DNA of 45,908 nt, taken from the NCBI GenBank assembly GCA_017883415.1, contig JADGNR010000003.1, positions 1-45,908 on the forward strand, given 5' to 3'. Below the pieces are notes generated by a model. It made no database searches, was not told the origin of the DNA, and saw only the letters and a list, made by a program, of their open reading frames with translations. Source of the stretch: Bryobacteraceae bacterium (lineage in GTDB: Bacteria > Acidobacteriota > Terriglobia > Bryobacterales > Bryobacteraceae). Shown here in pieces: positions 1 to 8,814 of this stretch; the first letter of the stretch is position 1, and each line of letters starts with the position of its first letter. Position numbers and translations under genes: made by a program.

Positions 1-2
1 GC

Positions 3-206
3 CCAGCGCCGCGGGCCGGGGCCGCATTCAGACGGAAGTTCCGGCGGGAGATGAGCGCGCCCGATCGGAGCCGCGGACTGGACGTACTGGCGGCGCTGTC
101 GCACCACGCCAACCTGTCGCTGGGTTGCTACTGCCGGGACGAGAGCCGCTGCCACAGGTCCGTGTTGCGGGAACTTCTAGCGGAGCGCGGCGCGGACGTA
201 GTCTGA
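3..206 (+). CDS. DUF488 family protein, C-terminal part (cut by window edge)
   Basis: The reading frame is open from the first base of the window to a TGA at 204-206; the 5' part lies outside. The 67 visible residues include REMSAPD followed by a Gly-Cys-Tyr-Cys segment and SRCHRSVLRELL. This is the usual end of DUF488 proteins: an EM..P segment, then a Cys-rich strand and a CHR helix. DUF488 members are small cytoplasmic proteins of unproven function. An in-frame ATG lies at 51, but the homology-like segment begins upstream of it, so it is probably internal. The family call rests on the CHR motif and the order of the segments. Confidence 0.6.
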   Translation, partial: PAPRAGAAFRRKFRREMSAPDRSRGLDVLAALSHHANLSLGCYCRDESRCHRSVLRELLAERGADVV

Positions 207-361
207 GGGCGGCCAGCATATCGCCCTGCCGGTGATCGCGGTGGATCTCCATCTCGGGCCTGCCGCGCTGCGCAAGGGCCCGAAGGGCGAGTGGGACGCC
301 ACCTATCTGGCCGGCACCCTGCCGCCGCAACCGTGTAGAAGCCGGAACGTGTACCGCGCCG

Positions 362-865
362 GGTGCATCGTCGTGGGGCGCGCGACTTGCCTCGGGAGGC
401 GCGCGGGTGGTGATCGCCGATCTGAACGCGGCCCAAGCCCGGGCGAAGGCTGCGCGCATTGGGGCCGAGGGGGGACAGGCCGTTGGCGTGGCGTGCGACA
501 TCACGAATCCGGAGCTGTGCGAGTGCGCGGCGCAGGCGGCGGCCGATCGATTCGGCCGGCTCGATGGGGTGGTGAACTGCGCCGGTATCAGCGAACCGCA
601 CGACTCCATCTCCCTGGCGCCGGCGGAATGGGCGCGGATGGTGGAGGTACAACTCAACGGCGTCTTTTACGCCGCGCAAGCGTGCCGCTTTCCCCCGCCG
701 GGTCGCCTATTGCTCGGCCAAAGCCGGCGTGGCCATGCTCACCAAGGTGCTGGCCATCGAGTGGGCCGAGCGGCGGCGGCGCGGATCAAGGCCCGCATCC
801 CGCTGGGCCGGCTGGCCCAACCCGCCGAGGTGGACGGCGGCTGGCTGGCTTACGGATACCTGTAA
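362..865 (+). pseudogene. Decayed short-chain dehydrogenase/reductase (SDR) gene
   Basis: One frame reads GASS...RLASGGARVVIADL, then a long Rossmann-fold stretch including VNCAGIS and a QLNGVFYAAQA helix, as in classical SDR oxidoreductases. The N-terminal glycine loop is shortened: GASS runs into WGARLAS without the GIG segment. After about 690 the similarity moves to another frame, where VAYCSAKAGVAML carries the catalytic Tyr-x-x-x-Lys. It then returns to the first frame as LGRLAQPAEV before a TAA. The spacing between AAQA and the YCSAK motif is far too short, so at least two deletions and a frameshift have occurred. Bases 207-361 hold no recognisable gene. The neighbouring inositol genes suggest a former sugar or cyclitol dehydrogenase, which is an inference. 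Confidence 0.6.
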
Positions 866-912
866 CCGGTGCACCGCCGAGGGCCGGGTCCGGGCAAGCC
901 TGGCTGGGGCAA

Positions 913-1848
913 TTATCGCAGGAACTGGGCGGCGTTCTCTTTGGTGACCAAGGTCTCGCCCGTGTCGATCCGTTTCGCCACCGGCTGGCCGCGAGCCGCT
1001 TTGATGGCGGCCTCGACGGCATCGCGGCCCAGCACTTCGGGATGCATGGCCACGTCGGCCGTCAGGCGGCCCGCTTGCACCGCGCGCACCGCCTCACTGG
1101 TGGCGTCCACTCCCACGACCGCCACTTTGCCGGTGAGATTGCGGGCGGCGACGGCCTCCACGGCGCCGAGCGCCATCTGATCGTTGGTGGCAAACACGGC
1201 GCGCACGTCCGGATGGGAAGTGAGGATGTTCTCCATCACCGACATGCCGAGGGCGCGCTCGCTGTTGGCCGGCTGCACGGCGACGCAGACGAGGCCGGGC
1301 GATTTCGCGATCGCCTCGCGAAAACCGGCCAGGCGGTCCTCGTGGGTGGCCACCCCGAGGATTCCGCGAATGACGGCGACTTTGCCCTTGCCCCCGAGCA
1401 ACGTGGCGATATACTCACCCGCCAGGCGGCCGGCCCGCTGGTTGTCGGCTCCAATGTAGCTCAGTTTGGAAGGCCAGTCGATATCGGTGTCGACGATCAA
1501 AACGGGGATGCCAACGGCCTTAGCATGCTCGAGGACGGGCAGCACTTCCGACGCTCCCGCGGGCGCCACCGCCAGCGCCGAGACTCCCTTGGTGACCTGG
1601 TTTTCCAGAATCGACACCTGCTGGTCGATGTTCACCTCGCGCTCGGGCGCCAGAACGGACAATCGCACTTCGGGATCGGCGCGCGCCGCCTCCTCGGCTC
1701 CCGCCTTCACGCGCTGCCACCATTCGCTGTCGAGCGCCTTGGTGACGAAGGCGATCTCGACGGTCCTGGCCTTGCCGCCGCGCCCGCAGGAGGCGTTCGA
1801 GAACGCAACCGCCACCACCATTGCCGCGACCAGTAGTTTTCTGTTCAT
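913..1848 (-). CDS. Sugar ABC transporter substrate-binding protein (RbsB-like)
   Basis: 311 residues, a normal length for periplasmic-binding-protein-like domain 4 proteins (RbsB/LsrB class). An N-terminal signal of about 20 residues ends in NASC, a weak lipobox, so membrane anchoring through Cys20 is likely. The mature part follows the family pattern: VEIAFVTKALDSEWW at the start of lobe 1, the IDQQVSILENQVTKGV helix, VLIVDTDI, and the lobe-2 segment VFATNDQMALGAVEA. It should bind a sugar or cyclitol for the ATPase and permease encoded on the other strand at 10.7-13.2 kb. GAGGAA stands just before the ATG. It is the last gene of the minus-strand group and starts 13 bases after the dehydrogenase upstream of it. 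The ligand myo-inositol is inferred from context only. Confidence 0.85.
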   Translation of the reverse strand: MNRKLLVAAMVVAVAFSNASCGRGGKARTVEIAFVTKALDSEWWQRVKAGAEEAARADPEVRLSVLAPEREVNIDQQVSILENQVTKGVSALAVAPAGASEVLPVLEHAKAVGIPVLIVDTDIDWPSKLSYIGADNQRAGRLAGEYIATLLGGKGKVAVIRGILGVATHEDRLAGFREAIAKSPGLVCVAVQPANSERALGMSVMENILTSHPDVRAVFATNDQMALGAVEAVAARNLTGKVAVVGVDATSEAVRAVQAGRLTADVAMHPEVLGRDAVEAAIKAARGQPVAKRIDTGETLVTKENAAQFLR

Positions 1849-1861
1849 GGTTCCTCGCGTG

Positions 1862-2893
1862 TCAGTGTTTCGCCGCCACCGCCATCTCGTGCACGCCGAC
1901 CGGGCGCTTCTCCTGAAACGAAGCCTGGGCCGCCAGGCTGATTTTCATTGCGGCCACGGCGTCCGCGCCGGTGACCGACGGCCGCGCCTGGTTCCGCACC
2001 TTGTCCACGAAATCCTGGATCTGGGTGAGGTAGGCGCTCTCAAACCGCTCGAAGAAGTAGGGCACGGCATCGTGGGTAATCCCTTCCCGGGTCATCATCA
2101 GAATGGGGGTCTGGCGGAAATAGCCGATCTGGATGGAACCCTTCGTGCCCCATATCTCGCCGCGGATGTCATAGCCGAACACCGCATTGCGGCTCAACTG
2201 GACCACGCCCAAGCTCCCACTCTCGAAGACCATGTCGACGATGGCGTTGTCGATATCGCCTATCTCTTTCATCTCGGGGTACGCCAGGGCGCCGCCGACG
2301 GCATGCACGGTCTGGACCTCGCCCATGTACATCCGGGCCACATCGAAATCGTGAATGCCCATATCGGCGATCAGGCCGCCGGAGACTTTCGGGTCGCAGA
2401 ACTCCAGCGGCGGGCGAAACGGATCGCGGGAAATGGAAGTGAAGACGAGCGGCGTCCCGATCGCCCCCTCCTCCACCTTCCGGCGTGCGCCCAGGTAGGC
2501 GGCATCGAAGCGCCGCTGGAAACCCATCTGCAGGAACGCGCCCGTCTCTTCCACTACGCGCAGGATCTCATGGGCGTCCTCGAGTGACAGCGAGATCGGC
2601 TTCTCGCAGAACACGGCTTTGCCGGCCCGGGCGGCATCGACGATCATTTCTTTGTGCGTGCTGGTGGAGGCGATCACCACGACCGCCTCGATATCCGGGT
2701 CGCCCAGCAGGCCATGGTGGCTCTCATAGAAGCGGCCGATGCCGAATTCCCGGGCGAACGATGCGGCCAGGCCGGGCTTCTGGTCGGCCACGGCCACGAG
2801 GCGCGCATGGGGCACGCGCTGCGCCAGATTCGCCGCATACACTCTCCCCATCCGGCCGACGCCAATGACTCCCACGTTCAGACGGCCGGGCAT
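1862..2893 (-). CDS. iolG: Inositol 2-dehydrogenase-like oxidoreductase (Gfo/Idh/MocA), second copy
   Basis: 343 residues. The NAD(P)-binding Rossmann motif GVIGVGRMG lies at residues 8-16, the CEKP motif with catalytic Lys at 96-99, and the C-terminal domain has GFQRRFD (124-130) and ADMGIHDFD (176-184) with the catalytic Asp and His. These are features of the IolG branch of Gfo/Idh/MocA. The ATG at 2893 is inside the 3' end of the upstream iolG (16-base overlap), so the two are translationally coupled. A longer open frame runs upstream, but it only shadows the neighbouring gene. Two adjacent paralogues often differ in stereochemistry (myo-, scyllo- or chiro-inositol, or NAD versus NADP). 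Which does which cannot be read here. Confidence 0.85.
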   Translation of the reverse strand: MPGRLNVGVIGVGRMGRVYAANLAQRVPHARLVAVADQKPGLAASFAREFGIGRFYESHHGLLGDPDIEAVVVIASTSTHKEMIVDAARAGKAVFCEKPISLSLEDAHEILRVVEETGAFLQMGFQRRFDAAYLGARRKVEEGAIGTPLVFTSISRDPFRPPLEFCDPKVSGGLIADMGIHDFDVARMYMGEVQTVHAVGGALAYPEMKEIGDIDNAIVDMVFESGSLGVVQLSRNAVFGYDIRGEIWGTKGSIQIGYFRQTPILMMTREGITHDAVPYFFERFESAYLTQIQDFVDKVRNQARPSVTGADAVAAMKISLAAQASFQEKRPVGVHEMAVAAKH

Positions 2894-3924
2894 GGAACGC
2901 TCCGTGGATAGACTTCCGTCAATTTCACCGGCCGGCGCTCGGCGACCGATTGGGCGGCCGCCACCGCGATGGCCACCGCCATCAGCCCGTCGTTTCCATC
3001 CACGGGGACCGGCCGTTGGCGCGTCACCGCGTCCACGAACGCGCGCATCTCCCGCAGGTACGATTCGGCGTACCGCTCCAGGAAAAAGTGCAACGGCTGG
3101 GCCGAATGGATACCGGCGCCGTCGCAGTACACGTGCGTGTCGGGCGTTTGGTTCCGCGCCGCCGCCATGCCCGCGGAGCCGAACACCTCGACGCGTTGAT
3201 CGTAGCCATAGGCGGCCTTGCGGCTGTTGTCGATGGCGCCCAGGGCGCCGTTGGCGAACGACAGCGTCACCACCGCCGTGTCCCAATCGCCGGCTTTTCC
3301 AATGGCCGGGTCCACCAGCACCGCAGCCCGGGCGTATACCTCGGTCACCTCGCTTGCCAGCAGATAACGAGCCATATCGAAATCGTGGATGGTCATGTCG
3401 AGGAAGATCCCGCCCGAGGCGCGGATGTATTCCTCCGGAGGCGGGCCCGGATCGCGGCTGGTGATCCGCAAAATGTGGGGTTCGCCGACTTTGCCCGCGG
3501 CCACCAACTCGCGGACTTTTTCGAAGGTGGGATCGAAGCGGCGGTTGAAGCCCACCATGAGCCGGACGCCGCGCCGGCGCACCTCTTCGTTGATGGCCTG
3601 AATTTTCCCGATGGAAAGGTCGATCGGCTTTTCACAGAAGATCTGCTTGCCGGCGGCGGCGGCGTCCAGAATCACCTGGGAGTGGGTATTGGTGGGAGTG
3701 CAGATGACGACCGCGTCCACCTCCGGATCCCGGAGCACCTCCCGGTAATCGGAAAACGTTTTCGGGACGGCGAGGCCGGCGGCCGCCGCGGCCAGATTCT
3801 CCGGGATTACATCGCACAGGGCGGTCAGTTGCGCGCCCGGAATGCGATGGGCCAGGTTCCCGGCATGAATCCTGCCGATCCGGCCGGCGCCTAAGACAGC
3901 GAATCGCAGCGTGCGTGTCGTCAT
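2878..3924 (-). CDS. iolG: Inositol 2-dehydrogenase (IolG-type)
   Basis: 348 residues. The reaction expected for IolG is NAD-dependent oxidation of myo-inositol to 2-keto-myo-inositol in the cytoplasm. The sequence shows the nucleotide-binding loop VLGAGRIG (10-17), CEKP (97-100), VGFNRRFDP (124-132), ITSRDPGPPP (154-163) and DMTIHDFDMAR (176-186), the set typical of IolG. The start at 3924 is preceded by a good ribosome-binding site, GGAGGAGCTC. The gene lies 207 bases downstream of the transaldolase gene, across a hairpin array, and overlaps the second dehydrogenase by 16 bases. IolD and IolE-type genes on the other strand support the inositol assignment over other sugar dehydrogenases. Confidence 0.87.
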   Translation of the reverse strand: MTTRTLRFAVLGAGRIGRIHAGNLAHRIPGAQLTALCDVIPENLAAAAAGLAVPKTFSDYREVLRDPEVDAVVICTPTNTHSQVILDAAAAGKQIFCEKPIDLSIGKIQAINEEVRRRGVRLMVGFNRRFDPTFEKVRELVAAGKVGEPHILRITSRDPGPPPEEYIRASGGIFLDMTIHDFDMARYLLASEVTEVYARAAVLVDPAIGKAGDWDTAVVTLSFANGALGAIDNSRKAAYGYDQRVEVFGSAGMAAARNQTPDTHVYCDGAGIHSAQPLHFFLERYAESYLREMRAFVDAVTRQRPVPVDGNDGLMAVAIAVAAAQSVAERRPVKLTEVYPRSVPCPAV

Positions 3925-3974
3925 ATTGTGAGCTCCTCCGGGCCCGGCACGGAGAGCGCGCCGGGGTCGTGGGG

Positions 3975-4069
3975 CGGGCAATCCTGCCCGGGGTCCCCTC
4001 TGGGGACGCCCTTCAGGCGGCTCTTTCGGGCGGCCGGCTGAAAGCCGGCGGCAGCCAGGATTGGCTGCC
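3975..4069. repeat. Array of four short perfect hairpins
   Basis: Four consecutive inverted repeats fill 95 bases of the 207-base gap between two minus-strand genes. Stem/loop lengths are 6/4 (3975-3990, CGGGCA-ATCC-TGCCCG), 6/3 (3993-4007, GTCCCC-TCT-GGGGAC), 7/3 (4033-4049, GCCGGCT-GAA-AGCCGGC) and 8/4 (4050-4069, GGCAGCCA-GGAT-TGGCTGCC). All stems are perfect. No T-tract follows, so a simple intrinsic terminator is unlikely. A dispersed palindromic intergenic repeat, or mRNA structure separating the transaldolase and iolG messages, fits better. A related hairpin lies at 8737-8756. Confidence 0.75.
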
Positions 4070-4131
4070 CCACTGGTGCAGCCTTCCCGGTTGTGGGACA
4101 ACTCAGTGACATGGTGCTTTAGCTTGCCGAA

Positions 4132-5223
4132 TTAGTCCGGGTTGGGCAGCATGAAGTCCCGGATGAGCGCATCCAGGTCGTGACATGCGGCGATGAACTG
4201 CCGCAGCGTCCTGCGTGTGGCGCCGAAACCGTCGAACTCGTCCACGGCGAGACCGTCTTCGGTATAGGCGCGGCGGAAATCGCCGAATTTCGTCAAAGCA
4301 TCGACGATCCGGCGGTCCACCGGCTTATCGATCCGCGGCACCACCTCGATGTCGCCGGCATTGAAGCGAACCTGCCAGGAGTAGGGCGGCGAAATCACCG
4401 CATCGGCGCCGATGAGCTCGCTCCAGTGCATGTGATTGCGAAAGGCGGCTGAAAGCAGGCGAATCCGGTAGCCCCGCTCGCGAAAAATGCGGTAGGTCTT
4501 CTTGAAGACCGCCACGCCGGCCCACTCCAGGCAGCCGGGCTCGACGAGGATGCCCTCTTTTTCCGCCACCACCTTCAGCCAGTCGTCGAGGCGCCCCACC
4601 ATGATGGTGCACACCGGCCCCATGGAAGCGATGTCCTTGCCGGCCCGCTCGCGCCGCTTCAGGCCGCGCTCCACCGCTTCCGCCACGGCGATCGACTGCG
4701 GCAGAGTGAAGCACACCGTGGCGTTGATGCTCACTCCGCGATACGTGGCTTCCTCGATGGCCGGGATGCCCGCGCAGGTTACCGGGATCTTCACGATCAT
4801 GTTGCGCGCGATCCGGCTGAACTCGAGGGCCTGATCCACAATGGCCTGCGTGTTCCGGTAGAATCGCGGGTCCGTCTGAATAGAGAGGCGTCCGTTGCGC
4901 CCCTGGTGCGCATCGAAGATGGGATCGAGCAGCGCCGCGCCCCGAGCGGATATTTCCGCCACCAGCTTCCAGCCGATTTCGCTTTCGGTGGCCGCCGGCA
5001 TGTCCTGGACCAGAGCTTCGATGCGGCTACGCCACAGCGGCATTTCTTTCTTCAAAACCCCGAGGACGATCACCGGGTTGCAGGTGGCGCCCACGGCGCC
5101 ATGGGCGATCGAATAGGTGAGCTCTTCGATGGAGGCAGAATCGTTCCACAGGCAGGTGGGCGTAGTCTGCGTCATCCGGTGCAACGGGCTCTTGAACACC
5201 GCGGGCGAGCTGGCTGGCGTCAC
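4132..5223 (-). CDS. Transaldolase family protein
   Basis: 363 residues. Transaldolases move a dihydroxyacetone unit between sugar phosphates through a Schiff base on lysine. Visible features are the N-terminal CLWNDSAS and GATCNP (residues 45-50), the active-site segment NMIVKIPVT with the likely Schiff-base Lys145, and SINATVCFTLPQ (166-176), which carries the conserved Asn. The GTG start at 5223 is chosen because AGGAGAAG stands six bases upstream; a later ATG (Met17) lacks such a site. The gene is divergent from the TonB receptor and leads the minus-strand group with two iolG genes and a binding protein. A role in handling a phosphorylated product of cyclitol breakdown is inferred. Its exact substrate is unknown. 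Confidence 0.82.
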   Translation of the reverse strand: MTPASSPAVFKSPLHRMTQTTPTCLWNDSASIEELTYSIAHGAVGATCNPVIVLGVLKKEMPLWRSRIEALVQDMPAATESEIGWKLVAEISARGAALLDPIFDAHQGRNGRLSIQTDPRFYRNTQAIVDQALEFSRIARNMIVKIPVTCAGIPAIEEATYRGVSINATVCFTLPQSIAVAEAVERGLKRRERAGKDIASMGPVCTIMVGRLDDWLKVVAEKEGILVEPGCLEWAGVAVFKKTYRIFRERGYRIRLLSAAFRNHMHWSELIGADAVISPPYSWQVRFNAGDIEVVPRIDKPVDRRIVDALTKFGDFRRAYTEDGLAVDEFDGFGATRRTLRQFIAACHDLDALIRDFMLPNPD

Positions 5224-5392
5224 CGTCTTCTCCTGCTCACCGTAACCCGGCAGCGGGGCACATTCGTTACGTTAACAAGCACGCGCGAAGGACTCGATCA
5301 TACTCTTAACCTCGCAAGGGAGTCAAGGTCGGGGGGGGATTTGTGAACAATCGGTTTCGGCCGCAAGAAGCTTTCGTGAACCAGCAGTTTTG

Positions 5393-5421
5393 TTGCTGCG
5401 ATTCAGTTGACTTCGTATAGA
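5393..5421 (+). promoter_or_regulatory. Candidate sigma-70 promoter of the TonB receptor
   Basis: TTGCTG at 5393-5398, a 17-base spacer and TATAGA at 5416-5421 lie in the 207-base divergent region. Transcription would begin only a few bases before the ATG at 5431, and no Shine-Dalgarno sequence is visible there, so the message may be nearly leaderless. Each hexamer matches the consensus at four of six positions, so this is only a candidate. Confidence 0.3.
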
Positions 5422-5430
5422 ATCTTTTCC

Positions 5431-8400
5431 ATGCACAAGCCAACCGTTGCGTTTGCCGCTTTGCTCTTGCTGGGCGCCGTCTTGTTCGCCCAGGTAAACA
5501 CCGCCAGTCTTACCGGGCTGGTGAAAGATTCGTCTGAAGGCGTGGTCGCCGAAGCGAAGGTCACCGCCACGAACACCGCCACGGGGGTGGAGCGCAGCAC
5601 GCTCACCGATGCCGCCGGTTACTATTTCCTGGCCAACCTTCCTGTCGGCGCCTATACCATTGCCATCGAAAGGCCCGGCTTCCAGAAGGCCGTGGCCACG
5701 GTGAACCTCGATGCCGCGGAGAAGGGCCGGCAGGACTTCGCGCTCGCCGTGGGCACCGTGACCACCATTACGACGGTGGAGGCCACGACGCCGCAACTGT
5801 CCACCCAGGATGCCTCGCTGGGCGCCGTGGTGGAGAATCAATATGTCACGCAATTCCCGCTTCTCCTGCGGAGCTGGGACGACCTGGTGAACCTGGTGGC
5901 GGGGGTGCAGGGTCAACGCTACACCGACCAGGGCGGAAGCACCAGCGCGGGCCGTACGGGCGGATTCAACGTCCACGGCATACGCCAGCTGCAGAACAAT
6001 TTCATTCTCGATGGTCTGGACAACAACTCGATTTCCGAGAATGTCCAGGAGTTGACGACGCAGGTGATTCGTCCGTCGGTCGACACCATCCAGGAATTCA
6101 AGATCATCACCAACGCCTACTCCGCGGAGTATGGCCGCAATCCCGGTGCGGCCATCAGCGTGGTGACCAAAGGCGGCACCAACCAGATTCATGGGCTGGC
6201 GTATGAGTACCTGCGCAATCGCGTGTTCGACGCCAACGATTTCTTCTCGAACCGGCAGGGGCTGGCCAAGCCGCAGAACATTCAGAACCAGTACGGCGGC
6301 GACGCAGGCGGTCCCATCGCGAAGAACAAGCTGTTCATGTTCTTCGATTACGAGGGCACCAAGATTCGCCGCGGGGCGCTGCGCAGCACCTCGGTGCCCA
6401 CCGCCAACGAGCGGATCGGCGATTTCAGCCCGGCCGCGGCCGCGCTGGTGCACACCACCTATCCCACCATTTACGATCAGAGCACCGGTCTGCCGTTCGC
6501 GCTGAACCAGGTCCCCCAAGGGAAGATCGATCCGCTGGCGGCGAAGATCATGGCGCTGTTCCCGAATCCGACGGTCCCCGGCATCGCGCTCAACAATTTC
6601 TTCCGCAACGCCGGATTGCTGGATGACGGCGGCCGTTTTTCGGGCCGCATCGACTGGCAGCCCGACGCGAGGGACACGGTGTTCACGCGCATCACCTTCA
6701 CCAACCGGAATCGCTTCATCCCCGGGAACTTCGGCGGGATCGCCGATGGCACCTCCTCCTCTTCGCAAGGACGCCAGCAGCTCACCGCCTACCAAGCCTC
6801 TTCGGGCTGGACGCGGCCCATTGGCGCGCGCCTGGTGAATGAACTGCGCGTCGGTTTCGGACGGGACAATTCCCAGGCGGAGCAGGATCCGTTCGGGTTG
6901 AACCACACGGGCGACTTCGTTCCCGGCGTGCCTCGCGATCCCAGCTTCGACGGCGGCGTGCCCATGATCACCTTCGCCAACGTGAACACGTTTATCGGAT
7001 CGCCGAATTTTCTGCCCAAGCACCAGATCACCCAACAATACGAGTTCACCGACACGCTGTCGTGGACGCGGGGAAAACACCAGATCAAGTTGGGCGCGGA
7101 TGTGCGCTTTCCGCTGCGCAACAATTTCCAGGACGTTCCCGCCACCCGCGGCGCGCTCAATTTCGACAAGATCTTCACCTGCCTGCGCCAGGCGAACAAT
7201 CAGTGCGCCCCGAATACCGGCTTGTCGTACGCCGATTTCCTAATCGGCTCGGTGCAGACCGCGCAGTTGTCCAACCCCTTCCAGGTGGACCAGAGAATGC
7301 ACATGATCTCCGGGTTCGCGCAGGACGATTTCAAGATCTCGCCGAAACTCACGTTGAACCTCGGCATGCGGTACGATTTTGCGACGCCGGTTTACGATGC
7401 CAAGAACCACCTGGCCAATTTCGATCCGGCGGGCGCCGGATCGCTGATCTTCGCCAGCGACGGATCGCTGTTCAACCGGACCCAGGTGGAGCCGAATACC
7501 CACAACTTCGCTCCCCGCCTCGGCCTGGCGTATCAGCTCAATCCGAAATCGGTGGTGCGCGCCGGGTACGGCATCTTCTACGTGCCGTTTGAGCGCATCG
7601 GAAGCGAGGATCAGCTGGCCTTGAATCCTCCGAGTTTCATCAACAACAACATTTCTCTGCCATCCACCGCGGCAGCGCCGTTGTTCCTGCTACAGAACGG
7701 GTTTCCCTCGAACTTCCTGGATCCCGCGCAACTGGATCTGCGGCGCGTGAAAATCCGCGCGGCCAACCCGGACGCCCCCAGCACCTATGTGCAGCAGTGG
7801 AGCGCCGGGATCCAGCGCGAGCTGCCCCTCGGCATGTTCCTGGAAGCGGACTACGTGGGCACCAAGAGCACGCACCTGAACACGCTGCGCGATTTCAATC
7901 AGCCCATCAACGGGGTGGTGCCCTATGCGAACTTCGGCCAGATCGAATATCGCGACCCGTTGGGCAACGCCGTATATCACGGGCTCGACCTTACGGTGGA
8001 GCGCCGGTTCAAAGCCGGATTGGCATTCCGCGCGGCCTATACCAACTCCAAGTCGATCGACAACACGGCGGAGCACCTGAGCGCTTACGGTTCGAACAGC
8101 TTCGGCCAGAACGGGCGCGATTTCAAGTCGTGGCGCGGGCTGAGCGACTTCGACGTGCCGCAGCGGCTGGTGTTCAGCTATGTGTACGAGCTGCCCTTCG
8201 GCAAGGGCAAGCCCCTGGCATCGAGCGGCATCCTCTCCTACATCGTGGGCGGATTCCAGACCAGCGGCGCCATGACCCTGGCAAGCGGCCGCCCCTTCAC
8301 GGTCTTCGCGGCTTCCAACAACAGCTCGATCGATATCGGCCTCCAGCAGGCGCTGGCCAATGTGATTGGAACCCCTGTGATGCCCCAGACCGTGACTTGC

Positions 8401-8724
8401 TGGTTCTACGCTTCGAAGAATCCGGGATGCGCCGGCATCACTGGGACCGACGCGTTCGCCACCCCGCCCGCGGGCGTGTTCGGCAACGCCGGCCGCAACA
8501 CCCTGCGCGGGCCCGACACGAAAGTGTTCGACTTTTCGCTGGCGCGCAATTTCGCCATTACCGAGCGCGCGCAACTGCAGTTCCGCTGGGAGGTTTTCAA
8601 TCTGACGAATACCGTGCAGTTTGCGCTGCCCAATAACAACATCAGCGGCGGGACCCCGGGCGTGATCACCGCGCTGGCGGGAGATCCGCGGCTGATGCAG
8701 TTCGCGCTGCGTTTGAAGTTTTGA
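5431..8724 (+). CDS. TonB-dependent receptor, Oar-like, with N-terminal carboxypeptidase-regulatory domain
   Basis: 1,097 residues. The ATG at 5431 is chosen over an upstream TTG because it directly begins a signal peptide (MHKPTVAFAALLLLGAVLFA, cleavage near Ala-Gln). Residues ~25-105 form a carboxypeptidase-regulatory-like Ig-fold domain (TASLTGLVKDSSEG, DAAGYYFLANLPVGAY). A plug-like part follows (~115-230, with DGLDNNSISE), then a large barrel. The last residue is Phe (FALRLKF), the usual outer-membrane beta-barrel C-terminal signature. Such proteins are greatly expanded in Acidobacteriota. Next to iolD, an ABC importer and iolE, it probably brings a cyclitol or inositol-containing glycan across the outer membrane. 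The substrate is inferred from context. Confidence 0.88.
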   Translation: MHKPTVAFAALLLLGAVLFAQVNTASLTGLVKDSSEGVVAEAKVTATNTATGVERSTLTDAAGYYFLANLPVGAYTIAIERPGFQKAVATVNLDAAEKGRQDFALAVGTVTTITTVEATTPQLSTQDASLGAVVENQYVTQFPLLLRSWDDLVNLVAGVQGQRYTDQGGSTSAGRTGGFNVHGIRQLQNNFILDGLDNNSISENVQELTTQVIRPSVDTIQEFKIITNAYSAEYGRNPGAAISVVTKGGTNQIHGLAYEYLRNRVFDANDFFSNRQGLAKPQNIQNQYGGDAGGPIAKNKLFMFFDYEGTKIRRGALRSTSVPTANERIGDFSPAAAALVHTTYPTIYDQSTGLPFALNQVPQGKIDPLAAKIMALFPNPTVPGIALNNFFRNAGLLDDGGRFSGRIDWQPDARDTVFTRITFTNRNRFIPGNFGGIADGTSSSSQGRQQLTAYQASSGWTRPIGARLVNELRVGFGRDNSQAEQDPFGLNHTGDFVPGVPRDPSFDGGVPMITFANVNTFIGSPNFLPKHQITQQYEFTDTLSWTRGKHQIKLGADVRFPLRNNFQDVPATRGALNFDKIFTCLRQANNQCAPNTGLSYADFLIGSVQTAQLSNPFQVDQRMHMISGFAQDDFKISPKLTLNLGMRYDFATPVYDAKNHLANFDPAGAGSLIFASDGSLFNRTQVEPNTHNFAPRLGLAYQLNPKSVVRAGYGIFYVPFERIGSEDQLALNPPSFINNNISLPSTAAAPLFLLQNGFPSNFLDPAQLDLRRVKIRAANPDAPSTYVQQWSAGIQRELPLGMFLEADYVGTKSTHLNTLRDFNQPINGVVPYANFGQIEYRDPLGNAVYHGLDLTVERRFKAGLAFRAAYTNSKSIDNTAEHLSAYGSNSFGQNGRDFKSWRGLSDFDVPQRLVFSYVYELPFGKGKPLASSGILSYIVGGFQTSGAMTLASGRPFTVFAASNNSSIDIGLQQALANVIGTPVMPQTVTCWFYASKNPGCAGITGTDAFATPPAGVFGNAGRNTLRGPDTKVFDFSLARNFAITERAQLQFRWEVFNLTNTVQFALPNNNISGGTPGVITALAGDPRLMQFALRLKF

Positions 8725-8736
8725 GTTGGCCGGCGT

Positions 8737-8756
8737 GGCAGGCGAAAGCGCCTGCC
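8737..8756. terminator. Hairpin just after the TonB-receptor gene
   Basis: GGCAGGCG-AAAG-CGCCTGCC is a perfect 8-bp stem with a 4-base loop, starting 13 bases after the receptor's TGA. There is no run of T after it, so it may be a weak terminator, an mRNA 3'-end stabiliser, or one unit of the hairpin repeat family also seen at 3975-4069. Confidence 0.4.
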
Positions 8757-8784
8757 CCACCCTCGCGGCTGCCCCTGGTCACGA

Positions 8785-8790
8785 TAGAAT
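8785..8790 (+). promoter_or_regulatory. Candidate -10 element upstream of iolD
   Basis: TAGAAT lies 25 bases before the iolD ATG, with GAGGGCGGGG as the likely ribosome-binding site between them. No convincing -35 hexamer stands 16-18 bases upstream. Together with the hairpin at 8737-8756 it suggests that iolD starts a separate transcript from the receptor. Confidence 0.25.
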
Positions 8791-8814
8791 CTTAGAACCG
8801 AGGGCGGGGTGCGG

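Noticed and set aside
5407-5424. Promoter made of TTGACT (5409) and TATAGA (5416)
   Set aside because: The two hexamers are almost touching, and a promoter needs 16-18 bases between them. TTGCTG at 5393 gives proper spacing.
5323-7080. 585-codon open frame opposite the TonB receptor
   Set aside because: A high-GC shadow of the receptor gene. It has Arg/Gly-rich composition, no motifs and no ribosome-binding site.
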